Origin: Legionella bozemanae
GTDB lineage: Bacteria > Pseudomonadota > Gammaproteobacteria > Legionellales > Legionellaceae
Direction of reading: 5' to 3'
DNA: 64,000 nt
Assembly (NCBI RefSeq): GCF_001648595.1
Contig: NZ_LBAW01000006.1
Location: 124,001 to 188,000 of the forward strand
Part shown: one piece after another, positions 44,400 through 53,506 of the stretch
How positions within the stretch are numbered: the first letter of the stretch is position 1
Layout of the letters: each line of letters starts with the position of its first letter
Translations under genes and position numbers: made by a program
The notes under the pieces: model-generated
Seen by the model: the letters and a program-made list of their open reading frames with translations, nothing else
The model's database searches: none
What the model was told of the DNA's origin: nothing

Positions 44400-45326
44400 T
44401 TATAATCTCTGTGCACCAAATGTTGCGAGCCAAACAAAAGCATCTTCCAAAGTGGAATCAATTTCATTTCCATGAAAAAATTCATTATTAATGTAAGGTC
44501 GTATCGCCTGCGATAATTCTTCGCGATTTTTGCCACTCACGTGCAACGTATTATGAAATCGTAAAACTTGATCTACGCCCTCTGTGGCTTCTAATTGATG
44601 TGCCAACATTGCTAAATTGACACCCTTTATGGCCCAAGTAGTCAAATTAACCGTTTTTAAGATTTCTTCAATGGTTCCGGACATCAGAGTACGTCCATAA
44701 TACATATATGCAATCTTGTCACACTTATCAACTTCATCCAAATTGTGTGAACTCAATAAAATTGTAATCCCTTCCCTTGATAACTGATGCATAAGCTCCC
44801 AAAATTCACGCCTGGCTTTAGGATCAATATTTGCTGTAGGTTCATCCAATAATAACAGCAAAGGATCATGCAGCAAAGAAACTGCAAGGGAGAGACGTTG
44901 CTTCCAACCTCCTGATAATGTACCTGCAATTTGATGTTTATGCTTGTACAAATCAAATTTGTGCAAATATTTTTCAACTTGGTTTTTTCTATCGAGGACT
45001 CCATAGATTTCCGCAAAGAAAAGCATATTTTCGTAAACGGTAAGATCTTTATACAGGCCAAAATTTTGCGACATATAACCAACTAATGTTTTGATCTGTC
45101 GTGATTCAGTTAAAATATCAAAGCCAACACATTGACCTACCCCTGAATCAGGAGTAATAAGACCACACAGCATCCTTATTGAAGTAGTTTTTCCTGCTCC
45201 ATTTGGACCAATAAAACCAAAGATATCACCATATTCCACTTTAAGTTCAAGATCCTTAACTGCATGATTTTTATTAAATCTTTTAGTAAGGTGTCTTACG
45301 TCAATGATATAATTGCTTTTATCCAT
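44400..45326 (-). CDS. ABC transporter ATP-binding protein (YbhF-like)
   Basis: Energises the neighbouring ABC-2 permeases. Walker A GPNGAGKTT (about residues 39-47), signature LSGGWKQRLSL (about 138-148) and Walker B LLLLLDEPT (about 156-164) are all present, and the H-loop is in LLSSHNLDEVD. After the ATPase domain a C-terminal segment of about 90 residues follows. One ATPase domain serves two permeases here, whereas YbhF has two fused ATPase domains. Start codon is 33 bases downstream of the CNB-protein stop. Confidence 0.93.
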   Translation of the reverse strand: MDKSNYIIDVRHLTKRFNKNHAVKDLELKVEYGDIFGFIGPNGAGKTTSIRMLCGLITPDSGVGQCVGFDILTESRQIKTLVGYMSQNFGLYKDLTVYENMLFFAEIYGVLDRKNQVEKYLHKFDLYKHKHQIAGTLSGGWKQRLSLAVSLLHDPLLLLLDEPTANIDPKARREFWELMHQLSREGITILLSSHNLDEVDKCDKIAYMYYGRTLMSGTIEEILKTVNLTTWAIKGVNLAMLAHQLEATEGVDQVLRFHNTLHVSGKNREELSQAIRPYINNEFFHGNEIDSTLEDAFVWLATFGAQRL

Positions 45327-45358
45327 AAAAATCCTATAAAGATTTTGAAAAACGAATC

Positions 45359-46174
45359 CTATTTGTTTTTTCTAAGTTTAGAAACCATTTTTTGAAAGAA
45401 TGATGATGGCTCAACAGCGAACAACTTCTTAACCACCTCAGCTTCAATAAGTAATACTTCACTATCATATTTCGCATAGGCACTTTCTTTTCTTCTGATG
45501 TTGGTTAAAAATTCACTGTCACCAAACATTTGATTTATCACAACTGTAGTAGAGCTACTCTCTTTTAAATTTAAAAGAACGACTTCACCTTGTAGAAGAT
45601 AATAACAGGTATCTGCTATATCTCCTTCTTTATACAAACATGTTCCTGCAGGAATCTTAATGTTACGCGCTGTTTTTACCATAGTCTGTATTTTTTCATG
45701 GGAAAGATTTTGAAAAGCATGGTGAGCACGAATAAATTGGATCAAAAGGAACTCTTCACTCATTTTTTTTAATTTGGGATATCTTATTTGGGGTTGTTTT
45801 AAAAATTGCAGAAAATCATAAAGACTGATTTTAAGTAAATGCATCGGGGTAAGCGCTTTTACTGAAGCAGCATGCAGCCCCGTACTGGATGCAAAACCCT
45901 CCGATGATAAGCCAACGATCTTCCCTTCCTTCAACTCAGCAATACGCATTTCCCTATGCTTTCCCAAGGTATGAACCGATCGCGTTACTTCCGCTCTGCC
46001 AGAGACAATAAGGTAAATACAATCAATAGGATCTCCATCAACAACAATGGGTCCTACCTCTATAAATTCAGGTTTCGAGTACTTTAGCAACTGATGGGCA
46101 CTCTGATAATCAAGCAGGCAAAAAAGTGGATGATGTAAAATAAGGTTTTCATAACTTTCTGAATTTTTCTTCAT
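45359..46174 (-). CDS. Protein with two cyclic-nucleotide-binding domains
   Basis: A 271-residue protein with two cNMP-binding-domain copies and no HTH. The first covers about residues 10-125 (VGPIVVDGDPIDCIYLIVSGRAEV), the second about 150-260 (IPAGTCLYKEGDIADTCYYLLQGEVVLL); each has the Gly-Asp/Gly pattern of the beta-barrel, but the phosphate-binding Arg motif (RxAT) is not obvious in the first. It may sense cAMP or c-di-GMP, or be a degenerate scaffold. It lies between two permease genes, so it may control the transporter directly. ATG 46174 is preferred; GTG 46186 is open. Confidence 0.82.
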   Translation of the reverse strand: MKKNSESYENLILHHPLFCLLDYQSAHQLLKYSKPEFIEVGPIVVDGDPIDCIYLIVSGRAEVTRSVHTLGKHREMRIAELKEGKIVGLSSEGFASSTGLHAASVKALTPMHLLKISLYDFLQFLKQPQIRYPKLKKMSEEFLLIQFIRAHHAFQNLSHEKIQTMVKTARNIKIPAGTCLYKEGDIADTCYYLLQGEVVLLNLKESSSTTVVINQMFGDSEFLTNIRRKESAYAKYDSEVLLIEAEVVKKLFAVEPSSFFQKMVSKLRKNK

Positions 46175-46220
46175 AGATACCCGCACCTTTAAAATTCGGA
46201 TGTTTTAGCATCATTGTTCG

Positions 46221-47354
46221 TTAATCTAATGTTCTTCTAAACAGGAGGATTGCTAAAAAAATAATGAATACGGTAAAAAGAATTATTGGCCAAGTATCTG
46301 ACCATAAAATATCTAACTCAGCCCCTTTTAACATGCTGTTGCGTGTTATTCTTAAAAAATGGGTCAGCGGCATAATTTGGCTGAAATATTGTGCCCAATG
46401 AGGTATTCCATTAAATGGGAATAAAAATCCAGAAATTAAAGTCGCAATAAGAATATAAGCATTTGATACACTGACGGCAGTAAATTGTGATTTGGTTAGC
46501 GCAGAAATAGCAAGCCCGGTTCCTATATTGGATATTGAATAAGGTGCTAATAACAACAAATAAAGAGGTAAACTACCATAAAAAGGAATCGAAAAAATAA
46601 AATAAGCAATCGCCAAGAGCACGAAAAAAAGCAAATAGGCCAAAATAAAATGAGGTATCACTTTTCCAAAAATAATATTTCCAGGCGTTAAAGGGGTAAT
46701 TAATAAGGTTTCAAAGGTACCTCGCTCAAATTCGGAGTTAATGGATACTGCAGTTAGAACCGTAAATGTTGCAAAAATTAAATAGGCGATTAATCCTGGG
46801 ATCGTATTATACTGAGGAATATTTTCAGGATTGAATTTAGCGTGAATTTCAAAGTCAAAAGGCATATCTTTAGGAGCAAGGTATTCAAGGGCACCCTGCA
46901 AATCATGCTCAAATACTCTTGTAGGAAGTTCAGATGCAGCGCGGAATGCATTGGCCACAGTGAGTGGATCTGAGGCATCTGCTTCAATTAATACATGTGG
47001 GTATTTTTCTCGAATGAGATTTCGAGAAAAATTTGGTGGAATATTAATAACAAATAATGAATTACCACTAAGTAACAACCGCTCTGCTGTTTTTTCATCT
47101 TTGGCTGCTGTGTCAATTGAAAAATAATGAGTGTTTTTCAATCCCTCCAATAAACTTCGTGTAAAGGGAGTATCTTCTGAAGAAATAATTGTTGTCGGTA
47201 AATTTTTCGGATCCGTATTGATGATAAAACCAAATAAAAGAATTTGCATTGCAGGAGCAAACAATAGCCATAAAAAAACTACTCTATCCCTGCGAATTTG
47301 GATAAATTCTTTTTTTGCAATAGACCAAACTCGAAGAAACCTATCCTCTATCAT
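46221..47354 (-). CDS. ABC-2 type transporter permease, copy 2
   Basis: Paralogue of the permease at 43266 with the same 377-residue length and layout: one N-terminal helix, a periplasmic domain, five C-terminal helices. Shared motifs include FGFIINTDPKNLPTT, NIPPNFSRNLIREKYPHVLIEADASDP and SEFERGTFETLLITPL. It is the first gene of the minus-strand exporter operon. A gap of 46 bases separates it from the CNB-protein gene. The pair likely arose by duplication and now forms one heterodimer. Confidence 0.9.
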   Translation of the reverse strand: MIEDRFLRVWSIAKKEFIQIRRDRVVFLWLLFAPAMQILLFGFIINTDPKNLPTTIISSEDTPFTRSLLEGLKNTHYFSIDTAAKDEKTAERLLLSGNSLFVINIPPNFSRNLIREKYPHVLIEADASDPLTVANAFRAASELPTRVFEHDLQGALEYLAPKDMPFDFEIHAKFNPENIPQYNTIPGLIAYLIFATFTVLTAVSINSEFERGTFETLLITPLTPGNIIFGKVIPHFILAYLLFFVLLAIAYFIFSIPFYGSLPLYLLLLAPYSISNIGTGLAISALTKSQFTAVSVSNAYILIATLISGFLFPFNGIPHWAQYFSQIMPLTHFLRITRNSMLKGAELDILWSDTWPIILFTVFIIFLAILLFRRTLD

Positions 47355-47680
47355 TAATTTTCCTTAATCCCGAACATAAAAAACATCCAAATTTAACTCA
47401 ACATGAAACCAATTCACGAAAAATTATTTTGCTGGTATCAGTTCAATTCCTTTATTTAGTTTCAAACAAGAAAAATTGATTTTGCTGCGCAAGAGCAAGA
47501 AGAATTCAGTATATCCTATCTTAATAGTAACCGTACTGACAATTATTGATTCTGACAAAAGCTTATATATTTACCTTTGAGATGAGATACTTTATCGTTT
47601 AGATTATTGTCAATTATTATCATTTGATGATAATTTTCTAATCTTACCAATTGGAATGCTTTCATTAATAATGAGATAAC
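47355..47680. promoter_or_regulatory. Divergent promoter region of the exporter locus with operator-like palindrome
   Basis: A 326-base A/T-rich gap between the permease and the adaptor gene. It holds a perfect 19-base palindrome (8-base arms and 3-base centre, 47616-47634) 46 bases before the adaptor start. No ORF was found. The region should carry promoters for both arms of the exporter locus. Confidence 0.5.
47616..47634. promoter_or_regulatory. Perfect 19-base palindrome, probable operator
   Basis: ATTATCAT and ATGATAAT arms flank TTG. The position in the divergent promoter suggests a regulator site. The hexamer orientation differs from a classical Fur box, so TetR, MarR or CRP-type binding is equally possible. 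Confidence 0.45.
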
Positions 47681-48541
47681 ATGCAAAAGTTCTTCCCAGG
47701 ATGGTTGATTGTTTTAATTTTGTGCATACCCCTTATTGCTTGTAAAGAGGAAAAAAACTCGCTGCAAGGATATGTTGATGCAGATTACACCTACATCTCA
47801 AGTAATTTTTCAGGAAATCTTATGAGCTTAGATATCACAAAAGGAACTTTAGTTCGCAAGGGGGATCTTTTATTTACGCTGGATTTGCAACCCCAAGAAT
47901 CCCAGCTTAAAAAAGCCAAAGCAAATCTTATACAAGCTAAAGTTCTCACTGAATTAAAACAATTTACTCTTGACTATCAAAATAATTTATTAAAAAGGTA
48001 TCAAAAATTAATGGCCTCAGGGGGAGTAAGTCGAGAGCAACTTGAAGAAGTAAAGAATAATTACCGTCATGCCAAAGCCTCATTAATAGCTCAAGAAGCA
48101 GTCGTTGAGTCTTCTATGGCGGAGTTAACACAAGCTCAATGGAGTAAGTCAAATAAAAAGATATACTCTTCCATTTCAGGATATATATACGACACCTATT
48201 TTACAGTGGGTGAGCTGGTGGGGAAAGAACGCCCTGTTTTATCAATTCTTGCTCCTGAAAATCTCAAAATTATTTTTTATATACCAGAGCCTTTATTAGC
48301 AAAACTAAAGTTAAAAAATCAGGTCATGCTCCGTTGTGATGGATGTAGAGAAACTTATCCAGCCACTGTAAGTTATATTTCTTCTAAAACAGAATATACA
48401 CCCCCTTATATATTTAGCGAAACCTCAAGGACAAAATTTGTTTATCGCGTCGAAGCCAAGCCAGCCATTACAGCAATTAAATATTTACATCCTGGCCAAC
48501 CTGTTAGTATTTATTTGAATTATGATTCGGCGCGTATTTAA
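47681..48541 (+). CDS. HlyD/EmrA-type adaptor lipoprotein of the ABC exporter
   Basis: Periplasmic adaptor linking the ABC-2 permeases to an outer-membrane channel. A signal peptide ends in a lipobox (LIAC, Cys about residue 21), so the protein is probably lipid-anchored. A split lipoyl domain (GYVDADYTYISSNFSGNL ... and later) encloses a coiled-coil hairpin (about residues 70-150), followed by the beta-barrel. Length of 286 residues is short for the family. It is transcribed divergently from the permease operon, and its stop is 61 bases before the outer-membrane factor. Confidence 0.9.
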   Translation: MQKFFPGWLIVLILCIPLIACKEEKNSLQGYVDADYTYISSNFSGNLMSLDITKGTLVRKGDLLFTLDLQPQESQLKKAKANLIQAKVLTELKQFTLDYQNNLLKRYQKLMASGGVSREQLEEVKNNYRHAKASLIAQEAVVESSMAELTQAQWSKSNKKIYSSISGYIYDTYFTVGELVGKERPVLSILAPENLKIIFYIPEPLLAKLKLKNQVMLRCDGCRETYPATVSYISSKTEYTPPYIFSETSRTKFVYRVEAKPAITAIKYLHPGQPVSIYLNYDSARI

Positions 48542-48602
48542 ACTGAATGAGAATTACTGTTTCGCTGGTGTATGAATGAAATTTATTTTATAAGAAGACC
48601 AA

Positions 48603-50099
48603 ATGCAAAAAATTTCTTTATTTTTATGCACCATACTATTGCTCACAGGCTGTAAGGTTGGGCCTAATTTTCATTCTCCTGAAGCACCAAAGACGACTCG
48701 TTATAACAATGGTCCAATAATCAAAAAAACAGCGCGCGCCACCAATCCCGCAGGAAAATCGCAGCACTTGCATTACAATCGTGATATATCCAATGCCTGG
48801 TGGGCTCTTTTTCATTCTCAAGAATTAAACGCTCTTATCGAACAAGGGTTAAGAAACAATCCTACAGTGGAGATGAGTAAAGCAAATATACGAAAGGCTC
48901 AAGCCAATTTACGTGTTGTTGCGGGCCCTAAATTGTTCCCTACCGCCGAGACTCAATTTTTTGGCAGTCGTGAAAGAAATACTTTGCTTGCTACAGGAAT
49001 AAATCTTACGCCTCTTCCTGGGCAAAAACTTCCATTTTCCATTAAGAATCAATTTGATCTTTATAATGCGTCAGTTAATGTATCTTATAATTTAGACTTA
49101 TTGGGAGGTAATAAACGGCAAGTAGAGGCTTTGCGTGCTGCGATTGATTATGAACGCTTTGAATTAGAAGCAGCTTATTTAACTTTAACAGCAAATATAG
49201 TTACCACGAGTATCACCATAGCATCGCTACACGATCAGTTAAAAACGACACAAGCCCTCATCAACTGTCAAAAAAAATTATTGAGCATGACGCTAAATAA
49301 TTATAATTTAGGACATATTTCCCGGCTTGATGTGTTAAACCGTGAAAATCGCCTTAAAAAAACTATAGCAACGTTACCACCCATTAAAAGTAATTTAGCC
49401 CAAAAATACAATGCTCTTGCTGTACTTGTTGGATCATTACCTAGCGAGAATCATCTGGCTCATTTTAATCTGCGAAGTTTTCACTTACCTACAGAATTAC
49501 CAGTAAGCCTCCCCTCTCAACTTGTAAAGCAACGGCCTGATATACGTAGTGCCGAATCGATATTGCATAAAGCAAGTGCAGAGATAGGTGTTGCAACAGC
49601 AGACCTATTCCCTAAATTTAATATATTGGGTAATTACGGATGGTTCTCCACCACATTGAGTACCTTATTTAATCCTATGAATAATGTATGGAATTATGGG
49701 GGGCAAATCGCACAAACCTTACTTAAAGGGGGTGCTTTACGTGCAAAAAGAAAAATGGCAATTGCAGAATATGAATACGCGTCCGCCAGATATAAAAAAA
49801 TTATGCTTGACGCATTTCTTGACGTAGCAGATGTGTTACATGCACTTGAATTTGATGCAGAGCTCCTGCAAGCGCAAGTAGCTGCAGAACAAAATACGCA
49901 AGCGCGATTAAATCTCATCACCAATCAATATCAACTTGGTAAAACAAATTATATATCCGTTTTAAGTGCGAAGGAGGCTTATTTGCACGCTCATTTAAAT
50001 GTAATTCAAGCAGAAACAGCACGTTATAATGATACTGCAGCGCTGTTTCAGTCCTTGGGAGGCGGATGGTGGAATACCCCGCACCAAGTTAATGTGTAA
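48603..50099 (+). CDS. Outer-membrane efflux lipoprotein, NodT/OprM family
   Basis: TolC-like channel of 498 residues. The signal peptide ends in a lipobox (LLTGC, Cys about residue 17) followed by KVGPNFHSPE, the typical NodT opening. The two OEP repeats are visible: WWALFHSQELNALIEQGLRNNPTV in the first and QRPDIRSAESILHKASAEIGVATADLFPKF in the second. It completes a tripartite system with the adaptor at 47681 and the ABC genes at 43266-47354. Confidence 0.93.
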   Translation: MQKISLFLCTILLLTGCKVGPNFHSPEAPKTTRYNNGPIIKKTARATNPAGKSQHLHYNRDISNAWWALFHSQELNALIEQGLRNNPTVEMSKANIRKAQANLRVVAGPKLFPTAETQFFGSRERNTLLATGINLTPLPGQKLPFSIKNQFDLYNASVNVSYNLDLLGGNKRQVEALRAAIDYERFELEAAYLTLTANIVTTSITIASLHDQLKTTQALINCQKKLLSMTLNNYNLGHISRLDVLNRENRLKKTIATLPPIKSNLAQKYNALAVLVGSLPSENHLAHFNLRSFHLPTELPVSLPSQLVKQRPDIRSAESILHKASAEIGVATADLFPKFNILGNYGWFSTTLSTLFNPMNNVWNYGGQIAQTLLKGGALRAKRKMAIAEYEYASARYKKIMLDAFLDVADVLHALEFDAELLQAQVAAEQNTQARLNLITNQYQLGKTNYISVLSAKEAYLHAHLNVIQAETARYNDTAALFQSLGGGWWNTPHQVNV

Positions 50100-50172
50100 T
50101 TTGCTTCTCTCGTTACGCTATGTACATATAAAAAACATTTACCACATCAAAAAGCAATTTCTTATTATTAAT

Positions 50173-50197
50173 CTATAATTTTAAATTATAGTTTTTT
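50173..50197 (+). terminator. A/T-rich hairpin with T-run after the outer-membrane factor
   Basis: CTATAATTT and AAATTATAG arms with a one-base centre are followed by six Ts, about 75 bases after the stop at 50099. The stem is weak but the arrangement is that of a rho-independent terminator. Confidence 0.5.
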
Positions 50198-50237
50198 CGT
50201 TTCCTTTTAACCGGCAGTATTATTCATAGGTTAGTAA

Positions 50238-50972
50238 ATGAAACCCATTGCTTGGATTACAGGCGCTGCTTCCGGCATAGGTGAAGCGGTAGCCAAAGAA
50301 ATGTTTTCTCGCGGTTATCAGCTTATTCTTTCTGACTGTAATCAAACAGCCTTGAAACAGGTAGCTTCCGGTATTCAAGCTGATATTTTTGTGTTGGACG
50401 TAAGAAAAAGAAATCAAAATTTAAAAGTAGGAATGAAAATACAAGAAAAATACGGTTATGTTGATGTTGTTTTTCTTAATGCAGGTAAATATGAAGCGGT
50501 TGATGTTAAAAATTTTGATAGTATGGTCGTTGAAGAAATTATACAAACCAATTTCTTAAGTATGATTTATGGTGTTGAGGCCGCCCTTCCTCTTTTACGA
50601 GCAAGTAAACGCCCACATCTTGTGGGCATGAGTAGCGCCATGTCCAATATTTGTTTGCCAAGAGCAGAAGCTTATGGAGCAAGTAAAGCTGCGGTTCGTA
50701 GTTTTTTTCAAGGATTAAGAATTGAATTGGCAAAGGAAAAAATCACCGTCTCAACGATCTTGCCTACCTTTATAAAAACCCCACTAACAGAAAAGCTTAA
50801 AATTCCCCAGTTCTTTCTTTACAATACAACAAAAGCTGCTAAAAAAATCTTAAATGGGATTGAACGAAAAAAAGCAGAAATCAAAATCCCCCCACTACTG
50901 GTCAATGTCACCAATTTATTGAAATATCTCCCTGATAAGTTCATTTTGTTCTTAATTAATCAGCTTAGTTGA
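50238..50972 (+). CDS. Short-chain dehydrogenase/reductase
   Basis: A classical SDR of 244 residues: cofactor-binding TGAASGIGEA at residues 8-17, LNAG near residue 80, the active-site Ser in GMSSAM, and YGASKAA (catalytic Tyr and Lys, about residues 151-157). The C-terminal end is hydrophobic (PDKFILFLINQLS) and may touch the membrane, as in SDRs acting on lipids. Substrate unknown; the next gene is a desaturase, so a lipid role is possible but weakly supported. Confidence 0.9.
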   Translation: MKPIAWITGAASGIGEAVAKEMFSRGYQLILSDCNQTALKQVASGIQADIFVLDVRKRNQNLKVGMKIQEKYGYVDVVFLNAGKYEAVDVKNFDSMVVEEIIQTNFLSMIYGVEAALPLLRASKRPHLVGMSSAMSNICLPRAEAYGASKAAVRSFFQGLRIELAKEKITVSTILPTFIKTPLTEKLKIPQFFLYNTTKAAKKILNGIERKKAEIKIPPLLVNVTNLLKYLPDKFILFLINQLS

Positions 50973-51121
50973 CGTGAACTAGTAGAAGAACCAGCGAGTT
51001 CTAAAGTAAAACCTCTTTTTTTCTTCGACCTTCTCTTTATAAGAACAAATGACACCATTCTTCCTTTAATTGTTTAAAAAATAAACTATACTTAAAAATT
51101 ATAATTTAAAGTGGAGGGTAC

Positions 51122-51190
51122 ATGTGGAAAAACATGGGTAGTAACTACTGGATATATGTCATTTATAAAGTTTATCTCAAGAGTGCCTAG
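51122..51190 (+). CDS. Short leader-like ORF (22 codons) before the desaturase gene
   Basis: An ATG at 51122 follows a strong GGAGGG ribosome binding site and opens a 22-codon frame, rich in Tyr and Trp (MWKNMGSNYW...), that stops at 51190, 12 bases before the desaturase start. Its good RBS and spacing suggest that it is translated. It may be a leader peptide, a translational coupler for the desaturase, or a small membrane peptide (IYVIYKVYL). It is too short to name. Confidence 0.45.
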   Translation: MWKNMGSNYWIYVIYKVYLKSA

Positions 51191-51202
51191 GAAGGGGATT
51201 TC

Positions 51203-52087
51203 TTGAATTATTTAGGTACTGTCAAAAGTTATACGTTGTATAAGGTGTTTGTCATGAAAAAATCTAATTCAGCTCTAATTGAATCAATTATTCTCTCAAT
51301 TATTGTATTAGGGAGTACGTGGACGTTGGCCATAATATATCCCTCATTGAGAGAAGGTCTTTTAGGAGTAAATTGGTTATATATTGCAATCTTCTTTTTA
51401 CTTTCCTTACATTTAACTGCGATTATCACGACGATTTACTTACATCGAGGAGAGTCACACAGGGCAGTAAAATTTCATCCTTGTGTAACCCATTTTTTCA
51501 GATTTTGGATGTGGTTAACGACAGGCATATCAAGAAGAAAATGGGTAGCAACTCATCATCTTCATCATAAATACACTGATACGGCAAAGGATCCACACTC
51601 ACCTGTTACTTTTGGACTCAAAAATATGTTTTTTTATGGCATAGAAATTACTCATTTATCAAGGAGTGATGAAATGGTGCGTCACTTCAAAGACATTCGT
51701 AATAATGACTTTTTAGAGAAACACTTATATGAAAAACACGCAAAGAAAGGCCCATTTGTTTATTTCTTCCTGGAGTTTCTAGCCATAGGCATCTGGGCTG
51801 TACCAGTATGGAGTGCTCAATTAATTATGGAGACATTAATTGCAACATTTTATGTTAATGGCATCGCTCATAGTAAAGGCTATACTAATTTTGAAGTGAA
51901 TAATGCCTCCAAAAATGTTACTCGCTGGGGTGTCTTTGCTTGCGGTGAAGAGTTGCATAATAATCACCATGCCAATCCTACAAGCGCCTGCTTTTCTTTT
52001 AGAAATGATGAATTTGATCTTGGTTGGTTTTATATCAAGAAACTCGAAGCCCTTAATCTTGCAACAGTACGGGTACGAAAAGAATAG
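51203..52087 (+). CDS. Fatty acid desaturase (acyl-lipid/acyl-CoA type), copy 1
   Basis: A membrane di-iron desaturase. The three His boxes are visible: HRGESHR (about residue 87), HHLHH (about 118) and HNNHH (about 256), with four or so hydrophobic segments around them. TTG 51203 has GAAGG seven bases upstream; ATG 51254 (MKKSNSAL) is the alternative start. It would introduce a double bond into fatty acyl chains, helping membrane fluidity. The gene is convergent with another desaturase at 52276. Confidence 0.9.
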   Translation: MNYLGTVKSYTLYKVFVMKKSNSALIESIILSIIVLGSTWTLAIIYPSLREGLLGVNWLYIAIFFLLSLHLTAIITTIYLHRGESHRAVKFHPCVTHFFRFWMWLTTGISRRKWVATHHLHHKYTDTAKDPHSPVTFGLKNMFFYGIEITHLSRSDEMVRHFKDIRNNDFLEKHLYEKHAKKGPFVYFFLEFLAIGIWAVPVWSAQLIMETLIATFYVNGIAHSKGYTNFEVNNASKNVTRWGVFACGEELHNNHHANPTSACFSFRNDEFDLGWFYIKKLEALNLATVRVRKE

Positions 52088-52114
52088 ATAATTCAAGCGC
52101 AACTGAAACAGTAT

Positions 52115-52145
52115 CGATGTGATGATTATTAAAAACATCACATCG
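52115..52145. terminator. Hairpin between the convergent desaturase genes
   Basis: A perfect 10-base stem (52115-52124 with 52136-52145) and an 11-base loop lie 28 bases after the stop of the plus-strand desaturase. A T-run is missing; likely transcript end. Confidence 0.5.
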
Positions 52146-52275
52146 AGAACATTCATAGTGATGAAGCATGGAGAATGATTCTAGACCTTATAAATTACGA
52201 GGTGAATCGGTCTTTATAAATAAGCTGTTTAACCAGGCCTGGCTATTCTTTATTTGACCGCATCAAACGTTTTCA

Positions 52276-53211
52276 TTAGTTGTTTTTTTGAGCGGGTAAC
52301 TTACCCTTTTTTAATTCCAAGGGAACCTTGTTCATTTCATAAATAACGTTAATCTTTTCTAAGAAGCATAATAAATAATAAGTTATATCTATTTGCCACC
52401 AACGAAACCCTTGACTGGCAGATCGTGGATAATAGTGATGGTTATTGTGCCATCCCTCACCCATAGTAAGTAAAGCAAGAAAAAAGTTATTACGGCTCTT
52501 ATCTTCCGTTTGAAATGTTTGTGTACCCCATACGTGCGAGATGGAATTAATAGAAAAAGTAACATGAAATAGTGCAACAGTTGAAATAAAAAAGCCCCAA
52601 ATCACTAACTGCATTCCACTAGTATGCAGGTCTGGATAATAATTTTCTAATAAAGTTCCTACAGCAAACAGGATTAATATCAAACAAATAGGCACAATAT
52701 TATCATGTCGATTTAACCAAAGTAATTCTGGATATTTCGCAAAATCCCGTACTGATTCATAATCCGTTTTAAAATTATCTGAATAAAAAATCCATCCAAC
52801 ATGGCTCCATAATAAACCGTGTTGGATTGGAGAATGCGGATCTTGTTGTTCCTCTGTATAGCGATGGTGAAGACGATGATGCCCTGCCCACCAAAGCGGG
52901 CCGCGTTGAGAAGCGGAATTACCTAATACGGCAAAAATAAATTGCCAAAAGCGGTTCATTTTAAAAGTCTTATGTGAAAAATAACGATGATAAAAACCTG
53001 TAATAGCAAACATTCTGAGATAGAAAAGGAATATCGCAGTAAAAACCGCGGTGAAACTCCATCCAACCCAAAAAACGGCCAAACAACTTAAATGGACCAG
53101 TATAAAAATAAAAACTCGAGCCCAATGGATTGTTCCTTGCTTTAAATTTTTTTCTTTTAAACTGGTATCAAACCATCCCTGTATGGAAAGCATTACTGAT
53201 TTGAAGTTCAT
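52276..53211 (-). CDS. Acyl-CoA/fatty acid desaturase, copy 2 (DesC/OLE1-like)
   Basis: Delta-9-type membrane desaturase of 311 residues. The ATG at 53211 is preceded by AGAGGT; the frame is open seven codons upstream. His boxes: YHRYFSHK (about residue 72), HHRLHHRYTEEQQDPHSP (about 107) and HNNHHYYPRSASQGFRWWQID (about 252), a fuller set than in copy 1 and of the OLE1/stearoyl-CoA kind. It probably makes palmitoleate/oleate-type acids. It is different enough from the neighbour to have separate substrates. Confidence 0.93.
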   Translation of the reverse strand: MNFKSVMLSIQGWFDTSLKEKNLKQGTIHWARVFIFILVHLSCLAVFWVGWSFTAVFTAIFLFYLRMFAITGFYHRYFSHKTFKMNRFWQFIFAVLGNSASQRGPLWWAGHHRLHHRYTEEQQDPHSPIQHGLLWSHVGWIFYSDNFKTDYESVRDFAKYPELLWLNRHDNIVPICLILILFAVGTLLENYYPDLHTSGMQLVIWGFFISTVALFHVTFSINSISHVWGTQTFQTEDKSRNNFFLALLTMGEGWHNNHHYYPRSASQGFRWWQIDITYYLLCFLEKINVIYEMNKVPLELKKGKLPAQKNN

Positions 53212-53506
53212 TTTTACCTCTTCGAAACACATGAAAACAACAACTTGTGAATATCAAGTCGGTAAGAGTCAGTATATCTAGTCAGAATGAGTGGATTCAC
53301 ATACATTCCATGAAACAATGGAAACGTGGTTTACATCCAAAACAACTCCCAACACTACACAACGCCCCGCATCTTATCTTTTCAGATATAGAGATACGTG
53401 CTTTTAAGTGTAGCAGAAATGAACAAAACGGTATTAAATACCAAACGATGGGACTAAAAAATTACCAAATTTTAACTAAATTTTTATAAATCCCTTCTTG
53501 GACGAT

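Noticed and set aside
47616-47634. Fur box
   Set aside because: The hexamers are in the opposite arrangement to the Fur consensus GATAATGATAATCATTATC, so only an unassigned operator is claimed.
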